Positions 8,054 to 15,182 of a stretch of DNA of 64,000 nt are shown here, one piece after another. The DNA is from Ornithinimicrobium tianjinense (GTDB taxonomy: Bacteria; Actinomycetota; Actinomycetes; Actinomycetales; Dermatophilaceae): the NCBI RefSeq assembly GCF_014636495.1, contig NZ_BMEM01000003.1, positions 62,001-126,000 of the forward strand, in the 5' to 3' direction. Below the pieces are notes generated by a model, which ran no database searches, had not been told where the DNA came from, and was given only the letters and a program-made list of their open reading frames with translations. The position numbers and the translations under genes are program-made. Every line of letters starts with the position of its first letter. Within the stretch, counting starts at the first letter, position 1.

Positions 8054-9067
8054 GTGAGCACGATCCCCGGGACCGACTACGCCGACCTGACCGACGACGA
8101 GCAGGCGGAGGCGCTGCGCCCCGTGGCCCTCGACGCGGCCGCCGCCTTCGGTCTCGAGCCCGAGCGCCTCGACCTCCTCACCCACGCCTACAACACGACC
8201 TTCGCCCTGGCGACCCCCACGGGCGAGCGCTACGCGCTGAGGGTCAACACCAACTCCTCCAGCTCCGCCGAGGAGATCGTCACCCAGCAGCTGTGGCAGC
8301 TGGCCATCGCCGAGCAGACCCCGGTGCGGGTGGCGGTGCCGCGGGCCACGACCGACGGCGCCTGGTCCGCCCGGGTCGCGTCGCGGGCGCTCGGCCGCGA
8401 GACGCTGGTGACCTGCGCGTCGTGGCTGGAGGGGCCGGACGCCGACGACCTCACCCCCGAGATCGGCCGGGCGCTGGGGCGGGCGATGGCGCAGCTGCAC
8501 GAGCACGCCCGGTCCCTCGACCTGCCGAGGCTCGCCCACCTGCGCACCTTCGTCGAGCCCCTCCTCGGCGACGAGGACCGCATCACCGGCGAGGCCGGTC
8601 TCGACGCCGAGCAGCGGGAGGTCGTCGCCGAGGCCATGGCCCGGACGACCGCCGCCTTCGCCCGCGACCACGCCGCCGGGCCGGTCATCCCGCTGCACGC
8701 CGACCTCCACGGCGCCAACCTCAAGTGGCACGACGGGTGCCTCGCCGTCTTCGACTTCGACGACTGCGGCCTCGGCACGCCGGCCTACGACCTGTCGGTG
8801 ACCACCTTCTACCTCCGCCGCGGGGACGGCGCCACCGAGGAGTCGGTCCGGGCGGGGTATGCCGAGGTCGCTCCCCTCCCGCACGCCGCGGGCGACGACT
8901 TCGAGGCGATGGTCGCCTCGCGTCAGCTCCTGCTCGGCAACGACCTGCTGGGCAGCAGCACGGCCGCCCTCCGCGCCCAGTCGCAGACCTACCTGGTCAG
9001 GTCGGTGGACCGGCTCCGGCACTGGCTGGAGACGGGGCACTTCTCGCTGACGCCTCCCGCCCGCTGA
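8054..9067 (+). CDS. Aminoglycoside-phosphotransferase-fold kinase
   Basis: 337 aa. IPLHADLHGANLKWHDG (about residue 216) is the catalytic HxDxxxxN loop of the APH/choline-kinase fold and FDFDDCGLGTPAYDL is the metal-binding D motif. The N-terminal lobe has the expected beta-strand-rich part (YNTTFALATPTGERYALRVN). It is cytosolic and should phosphorylate a small molecule with ATP. The substrate is unknown, and nothing specifically indicates antibiotic resistance. GTG chosen because of the leaderless promoter at 8042. Confidence 0.85.
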   Translation: MSTIPGTDYADLTDDEQAEALRPVALDAAAAFGLEPERLDLLTHAYNTTFALATPTGERYALRVNTNSSSSAEEIVTQQLWQLAIAEQTPVRVAVPRATTDGAWSARVASRALGRETLVTCASWLEGPDADDLTPEIGRALGRAMAQLHEHARSLDLPRLAHLRTFVEPLLGDEDRITGEAGLDAEQREVVAEAMARTTAAFARDHAAGPVIPLHADLHGANLKWHDGCLAVFDFDDCGLGTPAYDLSVTTFYLRRGDGATEESVRAGYAEVAPLPHAAGDDFEAMVASRQLLLGNDLLGSSTAALRAQSQTYLVRSVDRLRHWLETGHFSLTPPAR

Positions 9068-9137
9068 CGGAGGGGGGTGGGGTCGAGCTCGCGCGGCGGC
9101 CCGGGCGGTCCGACCTGCGGGGGGCACGGCGACGGCA

Positions 9138-9143
9138 TACCGT
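9138..9143 (+). promoter_or_regulatory. -10 hexamer TACCGT, 6 nt before the ATG at 9150
   Basis: TACCGT, GCCTGG, ATG. The hexamer is embedded in a copy of the recurrent GGCATACC octamer (9135-9142). No SD sequence. Confidence 0.5.
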
Positions 9144-9149
9144 GCCTGG

Positions 9150-9770
9150 ATGGCTGACCACGGCAGCGACCTGACCGCGCTCGTCCTCACCTGCACGCTG
9201 AGTCCCTCGCCGACGGAGTCCAGCACCGAGAAGCTCGGGCAGCAGGTGCTCGACGCGCTGGCCACGCACGGCGTGTCCGGCAGCCAGGTCCGCGTGGTCG
9301 ACCACGACGTGCGACCCGGGGTGGAGCTGGACATGGGTGAGGGTGACGAGTGGCCGTCCATCCGCGAGAAGGTCATGGCCGCCGACATCCTGGTGCTCGC
9401 GACGCCGACGTGGATGGGACAGCACTCCAGCGTGGCCCAGCGGGTGCTGGAGCGGCTGGACGCCGAGCTGTCGGAGACCGACGACGAGGGCCGGCTGCTG
9501 ACGTTCGGCAAGGTGGCGATCGCGGTCGTCGTCGGCAACGAGGACGGTGCCCACCACATCACGGCGATCCTCTACCAGGCGCTCAACGACGTCGGCTTCA
9601 CCATCCCGGCGCAGGGCGGCACCTACTGGAACGGCGAGGCCATGCACACGGTCGACTTCAAGGACCTGGACGAGACGCCGGAGCAGACGGACTCGGCGAC
9701 CGCCACCGCGGCGGCCAACGCGGCCCACCTGGCCCGGCTGCTGCGTGGCGAGGGCTACCCCGCCGTCTGA
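9150..9770 (+). CDS. NAD(P)H-dependent FMN reductase / flavodoxin-like protein
   Basis: 206 aa. LVLTCTLSPSPTESSTEKLG is the phosphate loop of the flavodoxin fold, ADILVLATPTWMGQHSSVAQ (about residue 75) contacts the flavin, and GNEDGAHHITAILYQALNDV near 125 is typical of NADPH-dependent FMN reductases. It is cytosolic and should reduce FMN or small electrophiles such as quinones using NAD(P)H; the physiological acceptor is unknown. It sits alone between a kinase-like gene and a convergent hydrolase, separated from the latter by a long hairpin. Confidence 0.85.
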   Translation: MADHGSDLTALVLTCTLSPSPTESSTEKLGQQVLDALATHGVSGSQVRVVDHDVRPGVELDMGEGDEWPSIREKVMAADILVLATPTWMGQHSSVAQRVLERLDAELSETDDEGRLLTFGKVAIAVVVGNEDGAHHITAILYQALNDVGFTIPAQGGTYWNGEAMHTVDFKDLDETPEQTDSATATAAANAAHLARLLRGEGYPAV

Positions 9771-9795
9771 GGTGGCGGCGGCGCACTGACCTCCA

Positions 9796-9868
9796 GGGGC
9801 CAGACAAGGTTCTGCACCAGATGCACCGTCGTCGGGCTGGTCCCAGGTGCAGAATCTTGTCCTGCCCC
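9796..9868. terminator. Long two-part hairpin between convergent genes
   Basis: Arms 9803-9818 and 9846-9861 pair over 16 bp with one G-T wobble, enclosing 27 bases. After a 2+2 mismatch an outer GGGGC/GCCCC (9796-9800 with 9864-9868) adds five more pairs. It lies between the stops at 9770 (+) and 9875 (-), so bidirectional termination is likely. There is no U-tract. Confidence 0.6.
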
Positions 9869-9874
9869 GGACGA

Positions 9875-10951
9875 TCAGCTCGGGCGGGGCGCCAGACCTC
9901 GGCCCACCGCCGCCACCAAGCTGTCGCGGAAGGCCGCGGCAGGACGGATGCCCCGCACCATGTCGGCGGCGTGCGGCATCCCGGGCACGGTCACGAGCTC
10001 GACCGGCACGCCGGCCGCCTCGAGCCGACGCGCGTAGTCGACGTCCTCGTCGAGGAAGAGGTCGGCCTCCCCCACGCCGACCCAGGCGGGTGCCAGGCCG
10101 GCGAGGTCAGCGCGGCGGGCGGGCGCGGCATACGGGCGAGCCTCGTCCTCGCGCACCGGGTGGCCGAGGTACCAGGCCCAGGCGTCCCGGTTCTTCTCCG
10201 GCGTCCAGGCGATCGCGCCGCGGGTGCCGTGGTCGTCGCGCAGCGCGGTGCGGTCGTCGAGCATCGGGTAGACCAGCCCCTGGAACGCCAGCGGCAGCCC
10301 CCGGTCGTGGGCCATCTGGGCGACCGTCGCGGCGAGGCCGCCACCGGCGCTCGCGCCCGCGACCCCGACGCGCCCCGGGTCGACGCCCAGCTCCTGCGCG
10401 TGGGCGTGGACCCAGGCGAGCGCGGCGTAGCAGTCGTCGGGACCCGCCGGGAATGGGTGCTCCGGGGCGAGCCGGTAGTCGACGCTGACGACGAGCAGCC
10501 CGAGCTCGGTCGCCAGCCGGTTGCACAGCGCATGGTCGACCCAGGCCGCGCCCAGGATCATGCCGCCGCCGTGGATCCACACCAGCGCGCCCGAGGGAGC
10601 GGTGCGCCCGGGCGGGTCGTAGACGACGACCGGCACGTCCGCCGCGCCTGCCGCGCCCGCCGTGCCCGGCACGGTCGTGGGCCGGCCCAGGCCGGGGCGT
10701 GCCAGGCCCGCCGCCAGCCGCTCCCCGAGCGTGCCGCGACGGGGCGGAGCCGGGTCGTAGGGGCGGTGCAGCAGGTACCACACCGGGCTGCGGAACTCCG
10801 CCGGCACGGTCCCCATCGCCGGCCGCAGGTCGGCGGCCCGGCGGACCAGACGGCCCAGGGCGAGGGCTCCCGCCGCGGTCGCGGTGGCACCGACGGCGAG
10901 GCCCACCCCTCGGGCGGTGCTGGCTGGTCGTCGGGTGCGTGCGAGGTTCAC
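9875..10951 (-). CDS. Alpha/beta hydrolase, hormone-sensitive-lipase (fold-3) type
   Basis: 358 aa. ALVWIHGGGMILG is the oxyanion-hole HGGG motif, VGVAGASAGGGLAATV holds the nucleophile Ser (GxSxG), FLDEDVDYA the acid and MPHAADMVR the catalytic His. SVDYRLAPEHPFPAGPDDC is diagnostic of the HSL family. It should hydrolyse carboxylic esters. The first 40 residues are basic, then Ala/Gly-rich and hydrophobic (GVGLAVGATATAAGALALG), suggesting a membrane anchor. The GTG start is supported by a TAGCCT hexamer six bases upstream. Confidence 0.88.
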   Translation of the reverse strand: MNLARTRRPASTARGVGLAVGATATAAGALALGRLVRRAADLRPAMGTVPAEFRSPVWYLLHRPYDPAPPRRGTLGERLAAGLARPGLGRPTTVPGTAGAAGAADVPVVVYDPPGRTAPSGALVWIHGGGMILGAAWVDHALCNRLATELGLLVVSVDYRLAPEHPFPAGPDDCYAALAWVHAHAQELGVDPGRVGVAGASAGGGLAATVAQMAHDRGLPLAFQGLVYPMLDDRTALRDDHGTRGAIAWTPEKNRDAWAWYLGHPVREDEARPYAAPARRADLAGLAPAWVGVGEADLFLDEDVDYARRLEAAGVPVELVTVPGMPHAADMVRGIRPAAAFRDSLVAAVGRGLAPRPS

Positions 10952-10957
10952 GCGGCG

Positions 10958-10963
10958 AGGCTA
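10958..10963 (-). promoter_or_regulatory. -10 hexamer TAGCCT, 6 nt before the GTG at 10951
   Basis: On the minus strand TAGCCT is followed by CGCCGC and GTG, a leaderless layout. Confidence 0.5.
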
Positions 10964-11497
10964 CGGGACGTCCGGCACCGCGTCGCCGAAGACTCCCCAG
11001 CAGATCGCGTCGCGCCGCGCCTGGTCCTCGAGCACCAGGTCGCGCACCGCGGCGGGGAGCCGGTCGCGCTGCCGGTCCCGCTCGCGCCGGCCCGCCTCCG
11101 GGTCCTGCGGGTATGCCGCGCTCCTCGCCTTGATCGCGTAGGCCGCGGCGCCCAGGTCGTGCTCGGCGACGTGAGGGACGCACGCGGCCTGGCCCGCGGC
11201 ATACGCAGCGAAACGGGGCGCCCCGCGGAGGGGACGGGCCGCGCCCATCGCGTGACCGCCGGCCGCGCGGGAGGCCATCATGGCCACCTCGTCCCGCACC
11301 CAGCCGCGCACCGCCGCGATGGCCTCGCGGGGTCCCCGGTCGTGCGGTGCCTCGCGCTCGAAGAGGTCGAGGACGTGCTCGGCGCAGTCGGCGGCCCACA
11401 GCGCGAGGAGGCGGTGGTGGTCGTCGGTGAGGGTCCCGCCGCGGCGGACGGTGACCAGGCGCGGGTCGCGGACCTCCGGGAGGATCACAGCGACCAT
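10961..11497 (-). CDS. Putative immunity protein-like (Imm5-like) helical protein
   Basis: 178 aa from the ATG at 11497; a longer reading to 11575 would overlap the divergent gene's start. The Ala-rich helical text LLALWAADCAEHVLDLFER, then AIAAVRGWVRDE, RFAAYAAGQAA and HVAEHDLGAAAYAIKA matches the pattern of proteins named putative immunity protein (Imm5-like) in actinobacteria. Such proteins are assumed to neutralise a polymorphic toxin, but no toxin gene or secretion locus is adjacent, so that role is unproven here. Its stop overlaps the start region of the hydrolase at 10951 on the same strand by less than a codon turn. Confidence 0.6.
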   Translation of the reverse strand: MVAVILPEVRDPRLVTVRRGGTLTDDHHRLLALWAADCAEHVLDLFEREAPHDRGPREAIAAVRGWVRDEVAMMASRAAGGHAMGAARPLRGAPRFAAYAAGQAACVPHVAEHDLGAAAYAIKARSAAYPQDPEAGRRERDRQRDRLPAAVRDLVLEDQARRDAICWGVFGDAVPDVP

Positions 11498-11555
11498 CCT
11501 GCACCCGGATCTCAGGGCACCGATGAGTCCGCGCGACCACGCGTGTCTGTCCACC

Positions 11556-12155
11556 ATGGCCGTCACCGCAGACATGTCCGTGTCCCTCGACCTCGTCGCG
11601 AGCGGGGAGGATCAGTCGCTGGAGCACCCGTTCGGCAGCCGGATCGGGCAGGCGCAGGCGATCCACGCCTGGATGTTCGACCATCCGGAGGAGAACGCGG
11701 CGGAGATCGCCGCCATCACTGCGGCGGGTGCGTTCATCATGGGGCGCAACATGTTCGACCCCGGCCGCGGCGACTGGGACCTCGACTGGCGCGGCTGGTG
11801 GGGCGAGGACCCGCCCTACCACGCCCCCGTCTTCGTGCTGTGCTCCCGACCGCGCGAGCCGCTGGTCATGTCCGGCGGGACGACCTTCCACTTCGTCACG
11901 GACGGGATCGAGGCGGCGCTCGAGCGGGCCCGCGACGCCGCGGGGGACCGGGACGTCTCGGTGGCGGGAGGGCCAGGGACGCTCAACGCCTTCCTGCGGG
12001 CGGGGCTGCTCGACGAGCTGCGGCTGCACATCGCGCCGTTGACCTACGGGGAGGGGCTGCGGGTCTTCGACGGCGTGCCGGACCTGCGCCTGGTGCCGGT
12101 GTCGAGCCGCACCACGCCGCACGTGACTCACGTGACCTGGCGGCGGGCGGGCTGA
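11556..12155 (+). CDS. RibD C-terminal / dihydrofolate-reductase-like family protein
   Basis: 199 aa from the ATG at 11556. ITAAGAFIMGRNMFDPG and DVSVAGGPGTLNAFLRAGLLDELRLHIAPL match the RibD_C fold, which binds NADPH and in riboflavin synthesis reduces a pyrimidine. Stand-alone members like this one are common in actinobacteria and have mostly unknown substrates. There is no deaminase domain. Divergent from the immunity-like gene. A longer in-frame reading upstream is rejected because it would overlap that gene. Confidence 0.82.
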   Translation: MAVTADMSVSLDLVASGEDQSLEHPFGSRIGQAQAIHAWMFDHPEENAAEIAAITAAGAFIMGRNMFDPGRGDWDLDWRGWWGEDPPYHAPVFVLCSRPREPLVMSGGTTFHFVTDGIEAALERARDAAGDRDVSVAGGPGTLNAFLRAGLLDELRLHIAPLTYGEGLRVFDGVPDLRLVPVSSRTTPHVTHVTWRRAG

Positions 12156-12200
12156 CGGCGCCGGGGGCTGACGGTGGCGGGGGCTGACGGTGCCCGGACG

Positions 12201-12228
12201 GTGACGGCGCCCGGCCCAGTGCTATGAT
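12201..12228 (+). promoter_or_regulatory. Extended -10 promoter of the gene at 12262
   Basis: TGCTATGAT (12220-12228) is an extended -10 (TGnTATGAT), with GTGACG at 12201-12206 as a weak -35 at 16 bp. A 33-base leader with GAAAGG precedes the ATG. The preceding 45 bp carry three short direct repeats of a CTGACGGTG-like unit. Confidence 0.5.
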
Positions 12229-12261
12229 TGACGTATCACCTATCTCTGCGAAAGGCCCACC

Positions 12262-12906
12262 ATGGCACGCATCGTCATCTTCGGCGGCACCGGCTACTCC
12301 GGCGGCAACATCGCCCGTGAGGCCGTGAGCCGCGGCCACGAGGTCGTCTCCTACAGCCGCAACGCCCCGGCCGAGCCGATCGAGGGCGTGGAGTACCGCA
12401 CCGGCTCGATGGCCGACCCGGCCGTCGTCGAGGCCGCCGCCGAGGGCGCGGACCAGCTCGTCGTCGCCCTGCACGCGGTCGACGTCGACGGCGCCCCGAT
12501 GGTCGAGCGCACCCCGGCGCTGGTCGAGGCCGCCCGCCGCCACGGCGCCCGCCTGTCCTTCGTCGGCGGCGCCGGCTCCTCCCTCGTCGCCGAGGGCGGC
12601 CCCCGCCTCCTCGACCAGCCGGACTTCCTGGACGACTGGAAGCCCGAGGCGACCGCCCACGCGAAGGTGCTCGACGCGCTGCGCGAGGCGCCGGAGGACC
12701 TGGAGTGGTTCTACGTGAGCCCGGCCGCGCTCTACGGGTCGTTCGCGCCCGGCGAGACGACGGGCGCCTACCGCACGGGCGGTGACGTCCTCGTCACCCA
12801 GGAGGACGGCTCCTCAGAGATCTCCGGGACCGACCTGGCCAAGGCCTACGTCGACGAGATCGAGTCCGGCGCGCACCCGCGCCAGCGCTTCACCGTCGGC
12901 CACTGA
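12262..12906 (+). CDS. NAD(P)-binding oxidoreductase (YwnB-like atypical SDR)
   Basis: 214 aa. MARIVIFGGTGYSGGNIARE is the GxxGxxG dinucleotide loop, and LSFVGGAGSSLV at about residue 96 replaces the usual SDR catalytic region, as in the NmrA/YwnB group. There is no YxxxK tetrad, so it may sense or reduce flavins or quinones rather than act on an alcohol. Unlike most neighbours it has an extended -10 promoter and a true leader. Its 3' end overlaps the convergent SRPBCC gene by 17 bp. Confidence 0.82.
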   Translation: MARIVIFGGTGYSGGNIAREAVSRGHEVVSYSRNAPAEPIEGVEYRTGSMADPAVVEAAAEGADQLVVALHAVDVDGAPMVERTPALVEAARRHGARLSFVGGAGSSLVAEGGPRLLDQPDFLDDWKPEATAHAKVLDALREAPEDLEWFYVSPAALYGSFAPGETTGAYRTGGDVLVTQEDGSSEISGTDLAKAYVDEIESGAHPRQRFTVGH

Positions 12907-13390
12907 CCCGGCCGGGGTGGGCGTAGAGCTCCGTCAGGGTCGCCGTGAGGTTCCAGTACTCGAGCCACGGCAGCGGGTGCCCCGCGAGCGAGGCCTCCAG
13001 GTAGGTCAGGTGCGCCAGCCAGCCCGGCACGTAGGACGGCGTCAGCTCGCCGAGGCTCCGGTGGGCCAGCGTCAGCAGGATCTCGTCGGCGGCGCCCACC
13101 CGGGTGAGCTCGAGGGTGAGCGCGGACTCCTGCTCGTCCGGGAACTCCCAGCTCATGGCTAGGCGCTCCTCGGGCACCATCTCGGCGACGATGCTGGTGC
13201 ACAGGTAGCCGCCACCGTGGTCGACGACGATCGTGCCGCCGGGGTTCAGGTCGCCCTGCACCACCTTGCCGAGCCACTGCGGGAGCTTGTCGCGGTCCGC
13301 GAGGTGGGCCCACACGCTGGCGGCGCTGGCGTGCAGCGTCCAGCCGATCGTCAGGTCGGACGGGGTCACGGTCAGGTCGGCGAGAGGCAC
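12890..13390 (-). CDS. SRPBCC (AHSA1/polyketide-cyclase fold) protein
   Basis: 166 aa. SDLTIGWTLHASAASVWAHL, then KLPQWLGKVVQGDLNPGG and ERLAMSWEFPDEQES, trace the helix-grip fold of the AHSA1/START superfamily, which holds a hydrophobic ligand in a cavity. The ligand is unknown. Start is GTG at 13390, supported by TAGAAC six bases upstream. Confidence 0.8.
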   Translation of the reverse strand: MPLADLTVTPSDLTIGWTLHASAASVWAHLADRDKLPQWLGKVVQGDLNPGGTIVVDHGGGYLCTSIVAEMVPEERLAMSWEFPDEQESALTLELTRVGAADEILLTLAHRSLGELTPSYVPGWLAHLTYLEASLAGHPLPWLEYWNLTATLTELYAHPGRVSGRR

Positions 13391-13396
13391 CCTCTC

Positions 13397-13402
13397 GTTC
13401 TA
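13397..13402 (-). promoter_or_regulatory. -10 hexamer TAGAAC, 6 nt before the GTG at 13390
   Basis: TAGAAC, GAGAGG, GTG on the minus strand. Note that GAGAGG could also act weakly as an SD sequence, although it would be too close to the start. Confidence 0.4.
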
Positions 13403-13433
13403 TCGCACGCCGCTCCGCGGCGGTCGGCCGGGT

Positions 13434-14525
13434 TCAGGCGAGCAGCCGCTCCAGCCGCGCGACCTCGCGGGCCAGGTTGTCCGCCGGCAGCCTGCCGACC
13501 CAGCTGGTGACCTCGACCTGCCCCGCCCGGGCGGTCCATGTCCCCGCCACCAAGCCGTCCAGCAGGACGAGGTCAGCTCCGCGGGTCACGGCCGGTCGGC
13601 GTGCGGGAGGCACCACGTGCGGGTCCGCCGTCCCGGGCCCGAGCACCCACTGGTCCAGGCCCGGCAGCAGCCGCACGGCACCCGCCGGTCGCGCCGCGGC
13701 GAGCGCGTCGGCGTGCTCGGCCGGGACCAGGGCCTCCTCGCCGTCCACCTCGAGCCGCACCAGACCGTCGAGCGCCCCGAGCCAGCGCTCGATGCGCCGT
13801 CGGCCCGCGCCGAGCCCGTCGCCGAGCCAGTGCTGCACGTGCGCCGCAGTCGCCGGTCCGTAGGCGGACAGGTAGGCGGACACCGCCCGCGGGCCAGCCT
13901 CCTCCAGGGCGGGTATGCCGGGCCAGCCCGGGTTCGCGTCGAGCCGCTGCAGCGTGGGGCGGCCGTCCCGCGAGGGGCCGAAGCACACGTCGCCCTGCCA
14001 GAAGAACGGCTTGAGGAAGGTGCCGACGGTGGAGAGCGGGCCACGCAGGTGGGCGAACCGTGAGCGCTCCGCGACCCGCTCCCCCAGGTCCTCGGGCGTG
14101 AGCGGCCCCTCGGCCAGGGCGTCGCGCACGACGGCCCGCAGCGACGGCCACTCCTCCGGCTCCAGCCCGTAGTGGCTGGTCCAGCTGCGGCGCTCCCACA
14201 TCCGCCCGGCCGCCCGCAGCGCCAGGTGGTCGGCCGCGAGCGCCGGGGTCATGAGGTGCGTCGCGCCCCGGAAGGTGAAGACCTTGACCAGCCGCCCGTC
14301 GGCGAGGGGCTCGGCCAGGACGCCCGGGGCGGGCGCGGAGGGTGAGGCGCACGCCATACGCAACCGGACCGCGAGGTCCGCGTCGCCGGTCCAGGCCGGG
14401 ACGGCGATCAGCCGCGCGACGACGTCCTCGGCCGTGCGAGCGGCGGACCCGTCGCCGCTGCCGAGCAGGTGACGATCCAGCCGCCAGGTCAGGGCCGAGG
14501 CCCACGTCGTCCGCACCAGCCCCAC
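13434..14525 (-). CDS. Winged-helix DNA-binding-domain protein (HTH_42 family, second copy)
   Basis: 363 aa from a GTG. Conserved blocks follow the same order as the protein at 6794: VFTFRGATHLMTPALAADHL near residue 87, a wing with VRDALAEGPLTPEDLGERV, AVSAYLSAYGPATAAHVQHW near 213, LLPGLDQWVLGPG and LLDGLVAGTWTARAGQVEV near the end. The two proteins are clearly distant relatives rather than a recent duplication. It lies 18 bp downstream of the TetR gene on the same strand and may be co-transcribed with it. Confidence 0.75.
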   Translation of the reverse strand: MGLVRTTWASALTWRLDRHLLGSGDGSAARTAEDVVARLIAVPAWTGDADLAVRLRMACASPSAPAPGVLAEPLADGRLVKVFTFRGATHLMTPALAADHLALRAAGRMWERRSWTSHYGLEPEEWPSLRAVVRDALAEGPLTPEDLGERVAERSRFAHLRGPLSTVGTFLKPFFWQGDVCFGPSRDGRPTLQRLDANPGWPGIPALEEAGPRAVSAYLSAYGPATAAHVQHWLGDGLGAGRRRIERWLGALDGLVRLEVDGEEALVPAEHADALAAARPAGAVRLLPGLDQWVLGPGTADPHVVPPARRPAVTRGADLVLLDGLVAGTWTARAGQVEVTSWVGRLPADNLAREVARLERLLA

Positions 14526-14543
14526 GGTAGGGAACGCGGTGGG

Positions 14544-15116
14544 CTACCGCACCTGGGCGCTGGCGAACATCTCGACCGCGTCGTCGAGCAGACGTCGCCA
14601 CCGCTCGCCACCGGGCTCGTTGCTGACCTGCTGGGTGACCAGGCCCGACATCAGCGCGGTCCACAGGTCCAGCGCCGCGGGATCGGTGATGCCGATCTGC
14701 TCGAACGCCTCCCGCACGCGCTCGACCACCTGGACGGACGCGGCATACGCCTCGGGCGAGGGGGTGAAGCCGGGGATCACGCGCCAGAACATCAGCTGCA
14801 GCCGGGCGGGATTGTCCGTGGCGAAGTCGAAGAACGTCCCGGCGATGGCGCGCAGGCGGGCGCGGGGGTCGTCGGGCAGGTCGGCACTGGTGCCGGCGTC
14901 GAGCAGCGCCTCGTAGGAGTGCCGGAACATCGCGTCGTAGATGTGGTCCTTGGCCGCGAAGTAGACGTAGAGCGACGGGGCCCGCATGCCGACCGCCGCG
15001 GCGAGCTCGCGCAGCGACCACCCCGTCAGACCCTTCTCGGTGCTCAGCGCCCACGCCACGCTGAGGATCTCCTCGCGCGTGGCCTGGTGGCGCTCGGTGC
15101 GGGAGGACGTGGACAC
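14544..15116 (-). CDS. TetR/AcrR family transcriptional regulator
   Basis: 190 aa. ATREEILSVAWALSTEKGLT, then WSLRELAAAVGMRAPSLYVY, FAAKDHIYDAMF is a textbook TetR HTH at residues 12-60. The C-terminal ligand domain (from about 75) resembles the WHG/TetR_C group (LRAIAGTFFDFATDNPARL). GTG start supported by the -10 TAGGAT six bases upstream, which overlaps an operator. It should repress itself and the divergent DinB-like gene at 15183. Confidence 0.9.
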   Translation of the reverse strand: MSTSSRTERHQATREEILSVAWALSTEKGLTGWSLRELAAAVGMRAPSLYVYFAAKDHIYDAMFRHSYEALLDAGTSADLPDDPRARLRAIAGTFFDFATDNPARLQLMFWRVIPGFTPSPEAYAASVQVVERVREAFEQIGITDPAALDLWTALMSGLVTQQVSNEPGGERWRRLLDDAVEMFASAQVR

Positions 15117-15122
15117 GCAGCG

Positions 15123-15128
15123 ATCCTA
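15123..15128 (-). promoter_or_regulatory. -10 hexamer TAGGAT of the tetR gene
   Basis: TAGGAT is followed by six bases and the GTG at 15116. It overlaps the end of the first operator, as expected for autorepression. Confidence 0.5.
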
Positions 15129-15139
15129 ACAATGTTCGG
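15125..15139. promoter_or_regulatory. TetR operator 1 (imperfect dyad)
   Basis: CCTAACAATGTTCGG is an imperfect 15-bp palindrome that matches operator 2 in its outer half-site. It covers the -10 of the tetR gene. Confidence 0.6.
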
Positions 15140-15159
15140 GACAGTTCTGGCGCCGGTGC

Positions 15160-15174
15160 CCTAACGGCGTTAGG
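15160..15174. promoter_or_regulatory. TetR operator 2 (perfect dyad)
   Basis: CCTAACGGCGTTAGG is a perfect 15-bp palindrome apart from its centre. It covers the -10 of the divergent gene at 15183. The centres of the two operators are 35 bp apart. Confidence 0.7.
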
Positions 15175-15176
15175 CT
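15171..15176 (+). promoter_or_regulatory. -10 hexamer TAGGCT, 6 nt before the ATG at 15183
   Basis: TAGGCT, GAGCGC, ATG; no SD sequence. The hexamer shares its first bases with operator 2, so repressor binding would block this promoter. Confidence 0.6.
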
Positions 15177-15182
15177 GAGCGC

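Noticed and set aside
8054-9067. Aminoglycoside-resistance gene
   Set aside because: Only the kinase fold is seen; it lacks similarity I could tie to a known resistance enzyme and has no mobile context.
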